This document shows positions 1 to 5,051 of a stretch of 5,051 bases of DNA, piece after piece. Below the pieces are notes generated by a model. That model saw only the letters and a list, made by a program, of their open reading frames with translations, searched no databases and had not been told where the DNA came from. Origin of the DNA: an uncultured Mucispirillum sp. GTDB lineage: Bacteria > Chrysiogenota > Deferribacteres > Deferribacterales > Mucispirillaceae. The stretch's first letter is position 1; each line of letters opens with the position of its first letter. The translations under genes and the position numbers were made by a program. Location of the stretch: positions 1-5,051 of the forward strand of contig CAMEOC010000112.1 of assembly GCA_945929285.1 (NCBI GenBank), read 5' to 3'.

Positions 1-582
1 TTCAGTTATTTGTTTTGCTGTCATATTTTTAAAATTATAATTAAAGCCAGCATTTAATACAAAACCTAATGCACTGTCGCTGTATTTAAAATCGTTACCT
101 GTGGTTTTATTTGTTTCTGTAAGTGATGTGGCACTCCAGGAAAAACCAATACCTGCCCATGGGTTAAAACCTGCCTGCCCCCTTAAAGTTTCCCTTTGAA
201 AAACAAGAGTTGGCCTTATTTCAAAAGTATTAAATGATGTTGTATAGTCTATAATATCCCCTGAACTGTGGTTATAGCCCATATCCAATGCTAAAGCAAA
301 CCAGCGGTTAAAACTAAGCTTACCCCTTATGCTAAAACCACCACCATTACCTATGTAGTCATTAACTGAATATGTGTATATTCCATCTGTGGCTGTTGTG
401 GTAGAAACATAACCAAAACCAAATACACCTGCTGTTACAGGATATTTAAACTTCTGCTTGTAAGTTTCATTAATCCATGTTCTGTTATCCTCATATTTTT
501 CCACAGGGACAATACCTGCCTGCTGTGCATTAGCATAAGAAAACATAAATAATAAAATTAAAGTAAATAAAAACTTTTTCAT
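1..582 (-). CDS. Outer-membrane beta-barrel protein, N-terminal 194 codons (runs off left edge)
   Basis: This minus-strand reading frame is open from an ATG at 582-580 to the first base of the window, so the C-terminus is missing. Seen: residues 1-19 (MKKFLFTLILLFMFSYANA) form a classic Sec signal peptide with a lysine pair, a hydrophobic core and an Ala-Asn-Ala cleavage site. The mature part alternates polar and hydrophobic residues and is rich in Gly, Tyr, Phe and Trp. Strand-like stretches such as VTAGVFGFGYVS, WFALALDMGYNHSS, PWAGIGFSWSATS and LGFVLNAGFNYNF are typical of small outer-membrane barrels. A Shine-Dalgarno sequence, AAGGTGAT, ends 5 bases before the ATG. Known: such barrels (OmpW/OmpA-like or generic barrel domains) sit in the outer membrane as porins or structural proteins. 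The exact family and substrate cannot be told. The gene is divergent from the WYL pair and probably an unrelated chromosomal neighbour of the CRISPR locus. Confidence 0.85.
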   Translation of the reverse strand, partial: MKKFLFTLILLFMFSYANAQQAGIVPVEKYEDNRTWINETYKQKFKYPVTAGVFGFGYVSTTTATDGIYTYSVNDYIGNGGGFSIRGKLSFNRWFALALDMGYNHSSGDIIDYTTSFNTFEIRPTLVFQRETLRGQAGFNPWAGIGFSWSATSLTETNKTTGNDFKYSDSALGFVLNAGFNYNFKNMTAKQITE

Positions 583-587
583 AATAT

Positions 588-595
588 ATCACCTT
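588..595 (-). promoter_or_regulatory. Ribosome binding site of the outer-membrane protein gene
   Basis: Read on the minus strand, AAGGTGAT lies 5 bases upstream of the ATG at 582-580. It is a strong match to the anti-Shine-Dalgarno sequence and supports that start, as does the signal peptide that begins there. Confidence 0.75.
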
Positions 596-619
596 TTTGT
601 ATAATTTTGATAAAATGCT

Positions 620-645
620 TATATATGATTTTAAAAACATATATA
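620..645. promoter_or_regulatory. 26-bp near-perfect palindrome in the divergent intergenic region
   Basis: The arms TATATATG (620-627) and CATATATA (638-645) are exact inverted complements. The middle (629-636, TTTTAAAA) is also self-complementary, and only the pair 628/637 (A/A) breaks the symmetry. The element lies 38 bases upstream of the outer-membrane gene, within its probable leader, and 140 bases upstream of the first WYL gene. It could be an operator for a dimeric regulator or an RNA hairpin in the leader. A/T simplicity makes chance symmetry more likely than in balanced DNA, so the functional call is tentative. Confidence 0.35.
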
Positions 646-680
646 TGAAAAAAACCTGTATAAAAATTTTTTAAATATAA

Positions 681-708
681 ATAATACTTATATACCAATA
701 ATTTACAA
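681..708 (-). promoter_or_regulatory. Possible sigma-70-type promoter for the outer-membrane protein gene
   Basis: On the minus strand, TTGTAA (708-703) and TATTAT (686-681) are separated by 16 bases and resemble -35 and -10 hexamers. Transcription would start near 674 and give a leader of about 90 bases that includes the palindrome at 620-645. In DNA this rich in A and T, such matches also arise by chance. Confidence 0.3.
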
Positions 709-722
709 AATTTTAAAATTTT
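707..722. repeat. Tandem A/T palindrome (AAAATTTT twice)
   Basis: Two adjacent copies of AAAATTTT (707-714 and 715-722) sit between the divergent genes. Phased A-tracts of this kind can bend DNA or act as an UP-like element. The tract overlaps the proposed -35 of the leftward promoter and lies about 40 bases upstream of the proposed -10 of the rightward one. A role in transcription is inference only. Confidence 0.3.
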
Positions 723-762
723 CAAAAATCAATATTTTCTTTTATTTATCAAATAATTATGC

Positions 763-768
763 TATGAT
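763..768 (+). promoter_or_regulatory. Possible -10 element for the WYL gene pair
   Basis: TATGAT resembles the TATAAT consensus. Transcription would begin near 775, leaving a leader of only about 11 bases that just contains the ribosome binding site. No convincing -35 hexamer is seen; only T-rich DNA stands at the expected distance. An overlapping TATGCT at 758-763 is an alternative. Promoters with poor -35 elements are common where an activator is needed, but this is not proven here. Confidence 0.25.
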
Positions 769-777
769 TTAAATTAT

Positions 778-783
778 GGTGAG
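778..783 (+). promoter_or_regulatory. Ribosome binding site of the first WYL gene, close to the start
   Basis: GGTGAG stands only two bases before the ATG at 786, which is closer than the usual 5-9 bases. It supports this start moderately. Downstream in-frame ATGs at codons 24 and 28 follow an AGGGA sequence and cannot be excluded, but the first is preferred because the N-terminal residues are unremarkable and the frame is open. Confidence 0.45.
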
Positions 784-785
784 TT

Positions 786-2153
786 ATGAAAAAGGTTATT
801 AAAAACACAAAACAGTTTCAAAATGAGCGTAAAAATTATGAATCTATTAGGGAAATGGTTAATAGAATGTATTTAGAGCCTGCCATAACCTTAAATGCAA
901 AGCAAAAAAAACTTTCAGCAGGCCAGCGGGATATGATTAGGCGTATAATAAATTATATTGACCCTGTGTATATTAAAAAAACAACCGTTGAAAATATACC
1001 TGTTACCACTTTTATAGCAGATATGTATAAATGTCCTGTAAACTATTTAGCAGAAACATATAGATATGCTTCATACACCCACCAGCAGCTTTTAATATAC
1101 CTTACTTTTATGCAGTTAATATCAAGCGGTGGCTTAAAAGATGATAAAGGGGAAGGCATTACAGATGTTTCTAAACCCTTTTATAAAAATGATTTATGCG
1201 GAGATGTTAATGACAGGGTGCAAAATACCGATACTGCCTATGCTGTTGAAAATATGTTTGATGATTTAGTGGATATGGGTATTATAGAAAAATATAAACA
1301 AGAGCAAAATATACCCCCTTCTAAACAGTTATATATTATATCAAATGATGTGTTAAATAATATAGATAATCTTGGGCTTTTAAATAAACTGCTGGAAATG
1401 GTTATATTTTTCTATAATATACACCCTTTAGCAGTGCCTGGGTATATGCTTGCCCATACAATTTATGAATATTTAATATACTCTTTTCCAAAAGGAGAAG
1501 ATATGCTCCACTATATGCCAAGTTCTGATATATTTGTATATAAAAATAAAGCAATGTATAACACCATACATAATAATATTACATGGAAAATATTAGAAGC
1601 TATAAATAATAAAAAAATAATTAATTTTGATTATACAGAGCAGAATAATATGGTGGTAAATAGAAACTTATTACCGGAAAAAATTATTATAGAACACGAC
1701 TACAACCGTCATTACTGCTATGGTATAGACCCCCAGACAAATATATATTATACCCCACGGATAGACCAAATTAATAACCTAAAAATATTAAATGAATGCA
1801 ATACACAAGAATATAAACCTGCAGATTTTCATAAAGATTTTGAAAATAAATGGATGGTGGCAGATGCAAAAAGTAATGATTATGTAAAAATCATATTTTT
1901 ACTACCTGAAGATGAAAAATTAAAAACAAATATTATAAATAACATAGAAAAAACTAAACGCACAGGCACTCTAACTTACAGCGGTGAAAATACTATTATA
2001 TATGAAATATATACCACAAACCAGCTGGAGCTTGTGCCCTGGATAAATGGTTTTGGAAGATATGCAAGGGTTGATAAAGATATAAACCCTTTTTTATATA
2101 ATAAACTAAAAGAACATAATGATGAATTAATGGCTGCCTATGGACTTATTTAA
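786..2153 (+). CDS. WYL-domain regulator, long member of tandem pair (winged helix + WYL + WCX)
   Basis: 455 residues. Residues about 265-335 form a WYL domain: a helix (KILEAINNKKIINFDYTEQ), a strand with NLLPEKIIIE, then HYCYGIDP where the name-giving Trp-Tyr-Leu would be, and TPRIDQINNLKIL, matching the usual fRldRI segment. Residues about 365-440 look like the WCX extension, with LELVPWINGFGRYARV at 414-429. Residues about 100-195 resemble a winged helix: a helix at 153-164 followed by GIIEKY and a strand at 182-187. Known: WYL domains bind nucleic-acid or nucleotide-like ligands and often regulate phage-defence and CRISPR loci. Inferred: a cytoplasmic, ligand-sensing DNA-binding protein that may control the neighbouring CRISPR genes or its own operon. 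The gene overlaps the next WYL gene by 14 bases, so the two are co-transcribed. The canonical Tyr and Leu of the WYL triad are not preserved. Family confidence is high; the target is unknown. Confidence 0.88.
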   Translation: MKKVIKNTKQFQNERKNYESIREMVNRMYLEPAITLNAKQKKLSAGQRDMIRRIINYIDPVYIKKTTVENIPVTTFIADMYKCPVNYLAETYRYASYTHQQLLIYLTFMQLISSGGLKDDKGEGITDVSKPFYKNDLCGDVNDRVQNTDTAYAVENMFDDLVDMGIIEKYKQEQNIPPSKQLYIISNDVLNNIDNLGLLNKLLEMVIFFYNIHPLAVPGYMLAHTIYEYLIYSFPKGEDMLHYMPSSDIFVYKNKAMYNTIHNNITWKILEAINNKKIINFDYTEQNNMVVNRNLLPEKIIIEHDYNRHYCYGIDPQTNIYYTPRIDQINNLKILNECNTQEYKPADFHKDFENKWMVADAKSNDYVKIIFLLPEDEKLKTNIINNIEKTKRTGTLTYSGENTIIYEIYTTNQLELVPWINGFGRYARVDKDINPFLYNKLKEHNDELMAAYGLI

Positions 2154-3117
2154 TAAATATAAAAATAAAGATTTTGCTTATTTAATTAACTATATTAATA
2201 CTGTTTTATCTAGTAATAATAGTTTAAGTGTTTATAAAATATTAAAGTTTTTTAATAAAACAAAATCATTTAATGAAACAAAAAAATATGTAATAAAAAA
2301 TAATAACTGTATTTTTTATAAAAATGAAAAAAATCACCTTATACCTATTTATAATAACCCTATTATTGCAAGGCTTACAACAGCAGAAAGAGCCTGGCTT
2401 TATGATATATTACATGATAATAAAGCATTGTTATTTTTAGATAAAGATGCCATTAATATGCTTATTAATGATTTAAAAAATTCAAATAATTTTCCATATA
2501 CTTTATCAAATAATGAAATATATATAAAAAAATTAAATAATAATAAGCCCCATATTTATACTATTCATGAAAAAGGTATATTTAATAAAATAATAAGTGC
2601 CATTGAAAACAATAAATTTATTACTATTACAATAAAAAAAGAAAATGATAAAAAATTTATTATTGAAAATATAGTGCCATATAAAATAGAATACAGGCAG
2701 GAAGATGATTCCCTACATTTAATTTATTTTAATAACCAGAAAAAAACTCTTAATACAATACCTATTTTAATTATAGAAAATATTAAAATAAATAGTGATA
2801 TAAAAAAATATAAAAAAATAGAGCAGGATATAGAAAATATATTAGAATATTCTAGGCAAAAAAATCCTATTATAATAGAAATAAAAAATATTGATAATGC
2901 CTTTTTTCGTGCCACTTATAAATTTGCACTTTATGACAGGGTGATTTATGAAAAAAATAATAATATGTATATGGAAATATATTATAATGAAACACAGCAG
3001 GAAGAAATTATATCATCTATTTTACAGCTGGGAAAATATGTAAAAGCCATATCCCCTACTTATATTTGCAATATAATAAAAGAAGAAATATTAGCAAGAA
3101 ATAATAATTTTAAATAA
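2140..3117 (+). CDS. WYL-domain protein, short degenerate member of tandem pair
   Basis: 325 residues, very rich in Asn, Lys and Ile. Residues 79-111 (LTTAERAWLYDILHDNKALL and following) match a helical segment that, from memory, is typical of the shorter partner in WYL gene pairs. Residues about 145-216 form a weak WYL core: a helix (IFNKIISAIENNKFITITIK), NIVPYKIEYRQ, LHLIYFN and TIPILIIENIKI; the W/Y/L and RldRI signatures are lost. Residues about 243-320 resemble a WCX tail, with FFRATYKFALYDRVIYEK and ILQLGKYVKAISPTYI. The N-terminus is helical with no clear DNA-binding wing. The start lies inside the preceding gene, 14 bases before that gene's stop, and no good Shine-Dalgarno is seen, so translation is probably coupled. 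A likely role is a hetero-oligomeric partner of the first WYL protein, perhaps without ligand binding of its own; this is inference. The stop is 10 bases from that of the convergent membrane gene. Confidence 0.8.
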   Translation: MDLFNKYKNKDFAYLINYINTVLSSNNSLSVYKILKFFNKTKSFNETKKYVIKNNNCIFYKNEKNHLIPIYNNPIIARLTTAERAWLYDILHDNKALLFLDKDAINMLINDLKNSNNFPYTLSNNEIYIKKLNNNKPHIYTIHEKGIFNKIISAIENNKFITITIKKENDKKFIIENIVPYKIEYRQEDDSLHLIYFNNQKKTLNTIPILIIENIKINSDIKKYKKIEQDIENILEYSRQKNPIIIEIKNIDNAFFRATYKFALYDRVIYEKNNNMYMEIYYNETQQEEIISSILQLGKYVKAISPTYICNIIKEEILARNNNFK

Positions 3118-3130
3118 AAAATATTTTTTA
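3115..3130. terminator. A/T palindrome joining two convergent stop codons, possible weak bidirectional terminator
   Basis: TAAAAAATATTTTTTA is a perfect 16-bp palindrome. Its first three bases are the stop codon of the rightward WYL gene and its last three, read leftward, are the stop of the membrane-protein gene. Transcripts from both sides end in a T-run here. There is no G/C stem, so efficient intrinsic termination is doubtful, but no other terminator fits between the two genes. Confidence 0.35.
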
Positions 3131-3658
3131 ATGGCTGGAGTTATTTTCTATATGATAAGTAACACGCTTAGTGTATCCATTAAATTGTTTTTTGTAAGAA
3201 ATAAAAAATACAATATTTAAAAATAACAATGCAAAAAGTAAAATAAAAAATTCTATTGTATTTATATTTAATATATTTAAAATAAATAAAATAATAAGCA
3301 AAAATATTATCAGAGAAAAACCTGCAATAAAAGTTCTATATGATATAATAACAGCCTGTAGTTGCACAAGTTTATAATCTTCTTTTTCTGCTTTAATAAT
3401 ATGCTCATAGGGGCTTTTATGGAGAATATTTAATTTAATAAGCGGATTTTCTATGGCAACAGCACTAACACGGTTTAATACAAGACCAATAAAATAAAAT
3501 ATAAATAAATTAAATACTACAGAATCTGTAATAAATGTAATATTAATATCAAGAGTAATAGAAGTAATTAAATAATTTAATAAAAGCCCAATAATTACAC
3601 CAGGAAGTAGATGACCAAATAAATCATAATAATTAAATTTACCAAATACATGTTCCAT
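3128..3658 (-). CDS. Small four-helix membrane protein next to csm5, unrecognised family
   Basis: 176 residues with no signal peptide. Four hydrophobic helices are visible at about 13-33, 47-66, 110-131 and 135-155. The loop between helices 2 and 3 (67-109) is long, charged and helical (SPYEHIIKAEKEDYKLVQLQ), and the short tail (156-176) is basic. The positive-inside rule puts both ends and this loop in the cytoplasm. The N-terminal motif FNYYDLFGHLLPG and the FIGLVLNRVSAVAIENPL segment resemble an unnamed group of hypothetical membrane proteins in many bacteria, recalled from memory and not checked. The start at 3658 has a good ribosome site 8 bases upstream. The gene follows csm5 on the same strand after 320 bases and could be read from the csm operon or from its own promoter. 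A role as a membrane-acting accessory of the type III system is conceivable, but no CARF or other ligand domain is visible. Confidence 0.75.
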   Translation of the reverse strand: MEHVFGKFNYYDLFGHLLPGVIIGLLLNYLITSITLDINITFITDSVVFNLFIFYFIGLVLNRVSAVAIENPLIKLNILHKSPYEHIIKAEKEDYKLVQLQAVIISYRTFIAGFSLIIFLLIILFILNILNINTIEFFILLFALLFLNIVFFISYKKQFNGYTKRVTYHIENNSSH

Positions 3659-3666
3659 AAAAAATA

Positions 3667-3671
3667 CCTTT
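3667..3671 (-). promoter_or_regulatory. Ribosome binding site of the membrane-protein gene
   Basis: Read on the minus strand, AAAGG lies 8 bases before the ATG at 3658-3656, a normal distance. It supports this start. Confidence 0.55.
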
Positions 3672-3810
3672 AATTATAAAAATATTCTAAACAGTTTCTT
3701 TGTAACATATATTTTTAATTTTTGCAATTTTTTAATATATTCTATCTCTAAAATTAATAAAATAAGACTTTATACAAATGATATATATTTATGCAGGAAG
3801 AAATATATAA

Positions 3811-3840
3811 GATTTAACGCTTACGCTCAAAATGACAAAA
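3811..3840 (-). repeat. Probable decayed dispersed intergenic repeat (GTCATTTTGAGCG type)
   Basis: On the minus strand this stretch contains GTCATTTTGAGCGTAAGCG followed by TTAAATC. It strongly resembles the motif GTCATTCTGAGCGAAGCGAA..ATC that recurs as dispersed non-coding repeats in many bacterial genomes; that comparison is from memory. Differences at several bases suggest a degenerate copy. It sits in a local GC-rich island between csm5 and the membrane gene and may mark a past insertion or rearrangement. Confidence 0.45.
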
Positions 3841-3858
3841 GCTGCAGTATTAGTAGCT
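3840..3858 (-). terminator. Short hairpin downstream of csm5, possible weak terminator
   Basis: AGCTGC (3840-3845) and GTAGCT (3853-3858) can pair over six positions, one of them a G-T type pair, around a seven-base loop. Read leftward, as csm5 is transcribed, the stem is followed by TTT-G-TCATTTTG, a poor T-tract. It lies about 120 bases past the csm5 stop. It could slow or end csm transcription before the membrane gene, but the stem is short. Confidence 0.25.
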
Positions 3859-3978
3859 GGTGGAAATAGTCCCTTATATTCAGGTCTAATTATGTTACTC
3901 CCTGTATTTTTTTACCTTATTTATTAGTAAGTTGCAAGTATATATTTTATATAGCTTTATTTTGCAAAGTAAAAAAAA

Positions 3979-5046
3979 CTATTTATCTGTATAAACTGCC
4001 ACCCAGCCAATTGGCAGCACTTGCGATAGCTTATATTCTTTTATATTTTTTTCTGGTATTGTTGTATAATACCTTTTAGCATATATATTTTTTTCATTTT
4101 CATTATTTACTTTTATTAATTTTCCACCATATTTACCGATATTTATAAATGTAATATTTTCACCATACATATCTTTTAATTTATTGTAATTTTGTATAAA
4201 CTGGTTACTGCTGTTTTTACCATTATCTGAAAAATATTTTATATCCATTTCCAGTGGCCGTTTATAATATTCATTTAAAAATGATATTACACTTTTTTCA
4301 TCTGTAAAATCTTTATGAAAAAGTTCGCTTTTATATATAGTTTCTTGCTTAAAGTTGTTATTTATATTGAAGCATAAATCAAAATCTACTGCATCATCAA
4401 TAAATTCTGCCATTATATGAATACGAAAATCTTTTATAACAGGGTGATTTATATCAAAATCTTTTACATAGCCAATATTTAATGTCATATTATTAGAATA
4501 TAAATCTGCAATTTTTAACATTTTAAATGGGTCTTTTTCTGCTCTTTCACCTACTTTCATTTTTAAAAGCTCATGAATATACCCACTTGTATCATGCTTA
4601 AATTCAAATGCCCGTTTTACTGCACCTTTAATAGAGGAACCAGGGATATAAGGCTTAAAATTACCGTCTTTTATGCAGGTATATAGTATAATATTGGCAA
4701 TATTTTTATTATTTAATCTGTTTTTATATTCATCATAAAACTTATTTGTTACCTTATATTCAAAAAGCACAACTTCGCTGTGTTTTTCTTTATTAAAAAT
4801 ATTATATATAAACTCAACAGCATTATTTAAGCTATTATCTGCATTTGTTTCGGATAAAATTTGCGTTAATTCCTGCCTTTCATCTTCACTTCTAAAAGAT
4901 ATAAATCTATGTAAATTAATGTAATAAAGCCTTTTATCTCCATTATTATCTGCTTTTACAATATATGAATATGGTTCAATTTCCTGTCCGCTGGATATAT
5001 GCACAGGTGATATAGTCTGCATTTTAAAATTTAATATTTTATTCAT
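3979..5046 (-). CDS. csm5: Csm5, RAMP subunit of the type III-A CRISPR effector complex
   Basis: 355 residues, a normal length for Csm5. Seen: an N-terminal RAMP start, ISPVHISSGQEIEP (12-25); the glycine loop PYIPGSSIKGAVKRAF (132-147); DPFKMLKIADLY (172-183), the usual DPF..l...D segment; a late glycine motif, INIGKYGGKL (301-310); and the ending LPIGWVAVY (344-352). This order is characteristic of Csm5. Known: Csm5 caps the 3'-end side of the crRNA on the Csm3 backbone, aids crRNA maturation by recruiting host nucleases, and is needed for a stable Csm complex in the cytoplasm. The gene starts 5 bases from the right edge, so its ribosome site and the expected upstream csm4, csm3, csm2 and cas10 are out of view. 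The stop (TAG) is directly followed by eight T on its own strand. It is probably the last core csm gene. No key motif is missing. Confidence 0.9.
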   Translation of the reverse strand: MNKILNFKMQTISPVHISSGQEIEPYSYIVKADNNGDKRLYYINLHRFISFRSEDERQELTQILSETNADNSLNNAVEFIYNIFNKEKHSEVVLFEYKVTNKFYDEYKNRLNNKNIANIILYTCIKDGNFKPYIPGSSIKGAVKRAFEFKHDTSGYIHELLKMKVGERAEKDPFKMLKIADLYSNNMTLNIGYVKDFDINHPVIKDFRIHIMAEFIDDAVDFDLCFNINNNFKQETIYKSELFHKDFTDEKSVISFLNEYYKRPLEMDIKYFSDNGKNSSNQFIQNYNKLKDMYGENITFINIGKYGGKLIKVNNENEKNIYAKRYYTTIPEKNIKEYKLSQVLPIGWVAVYTDK

Positions 5047-5051
5047 ATTAT

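Larger units (their letters stand above)
3659..3978. other. Intergenic gap between csm5 and the membrane-protein gene
   Basis: 320 bases without a supported gene. The flanks (3659-3808 and 3908-3978) are nearly pure A/T with short palindromes such as TATATA-TTT-TATATA (3939-3953) and three copies of TTGCAA (3722, 3932 and 3962, the last two exactly 30 bases apart). The centre, about 3811-3904, is clearly richer in G and C (36 of 94 bases) and is described separately. No CRISPR repeat, tRNA or insertion-sequence end is seen. Confidence 0.7.

Noticed and set aside
2724..2915. A 63-codon minus-strand frame with a hydrophobic translation inside the second WYL gene
   Set aside because: It lies wholly within a well-supported gene on the other strand. 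Its hydrophobic look is what antisense reading of A-rich Lys/Asn/Ile codons gives, and no ribosome site was identified to support it.
3675..3690. TATAAT on the minus strand just upstream of the membrane-protein gene as its -10 element
   Set aside because: Transcription would start inside the ribosome binding site, and no -35 hexamer stands at the right distance.
3789..3902. A 37-codon minus-strand open stretch (containing IIRPEYKGLFPPATNTAAF) in the same gap
   Set aside because: It has no ATG start and ends in the translated dispersed-repeat motif. It could be a gene relic, but the sequence alone does not support calling a pseudogene.
3832..3927. A 31-codon plus-strand frame starting ATGACAAAAGCTGCAG in the gap after csm5
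   Set aside because: There is no Shine-Dalgarno sequence before the ATG, the start falls within the repeat-like stretch, and no family is recognised. It is mentioned in the findings as part of the GC-rich island only.
3659..3978. Possible CRISPR array or degenerate repeats next to csm5
   Set aside because: No 25-37 base direct repeat occurs even twice. The only regular feature is a six-base palindrome repeated at 30 bases.
3971..3978. Run of eight T (csm5 strand) directly after the csm5 stop as an intrinsic terminator
   Set aside because: There is no stable stem immediately before it; the preceding bases are the end of the csm5 coding region and show no inverted repeat.

Overview
The window is very A+T-rich DNA. 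It comes from a Gram-negative (diderm) bacterium, because the left-hand gene encodes an outer-membrane beta-barrel protein with a clear Sec signal peptide. Low-GC lineages such as Deferribacterota (Mucispirillum-like), Brachyspira, Fusobacteriota or Campylobacterota would fit. The genus cannot be fixed from this sequence, and Mucispirillum is only a guess.

Layout from left to right: (1) 1-582, minus strand, the N-terminal 194 codons of a secreted beta-barrel protein that runs off the left edge. (2) 583-785, a divergent intergenic region with tandem A/T palindromes, a 26-bp near-palindrome and weak promoter-like elements. (3) 786-3117, plus strand, two overlapping genes for WYL-domain proteins. 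The first has a probable N-terminal winged helix, a WYL core and a WCX tail. The second is shorter, with a degenerate WYL core and a WCX-like tail. (4) 3128-3658, minus strand, a 176-residue protein with four predicted membrane helices, convergent with the WYL pair and only 10 bp from it. (5) 3659-3978, a 320-bp gap with an island of higher GC that resembles a decayed dispersed repeat and holds a small hairpin. (6) 3979-5046, minus strand, csm5, the RAMP-family subunit of a type III-A (Csm) CRISPR effector. The rest of the csm operon would lie beyond the right edge.

The region therefore looks like the downstream end of a type III-A CRISPR locus bordering an ordinary envelope gene. Csm5 helps build the crRNA-guided effector. 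The WYL pair is a plausible ligand-sensing regulator of the locus. The small membrane protein, on the same strand as csm5, is a candidate accessory or effector protein. No CRISPR repeats, cas1/cas2, csm6 or CARF-domain gene are visible here. The links between csm5, the membrane protein and the WYL pair rest on proximity and family precedent and are not shown directly by the sequence.
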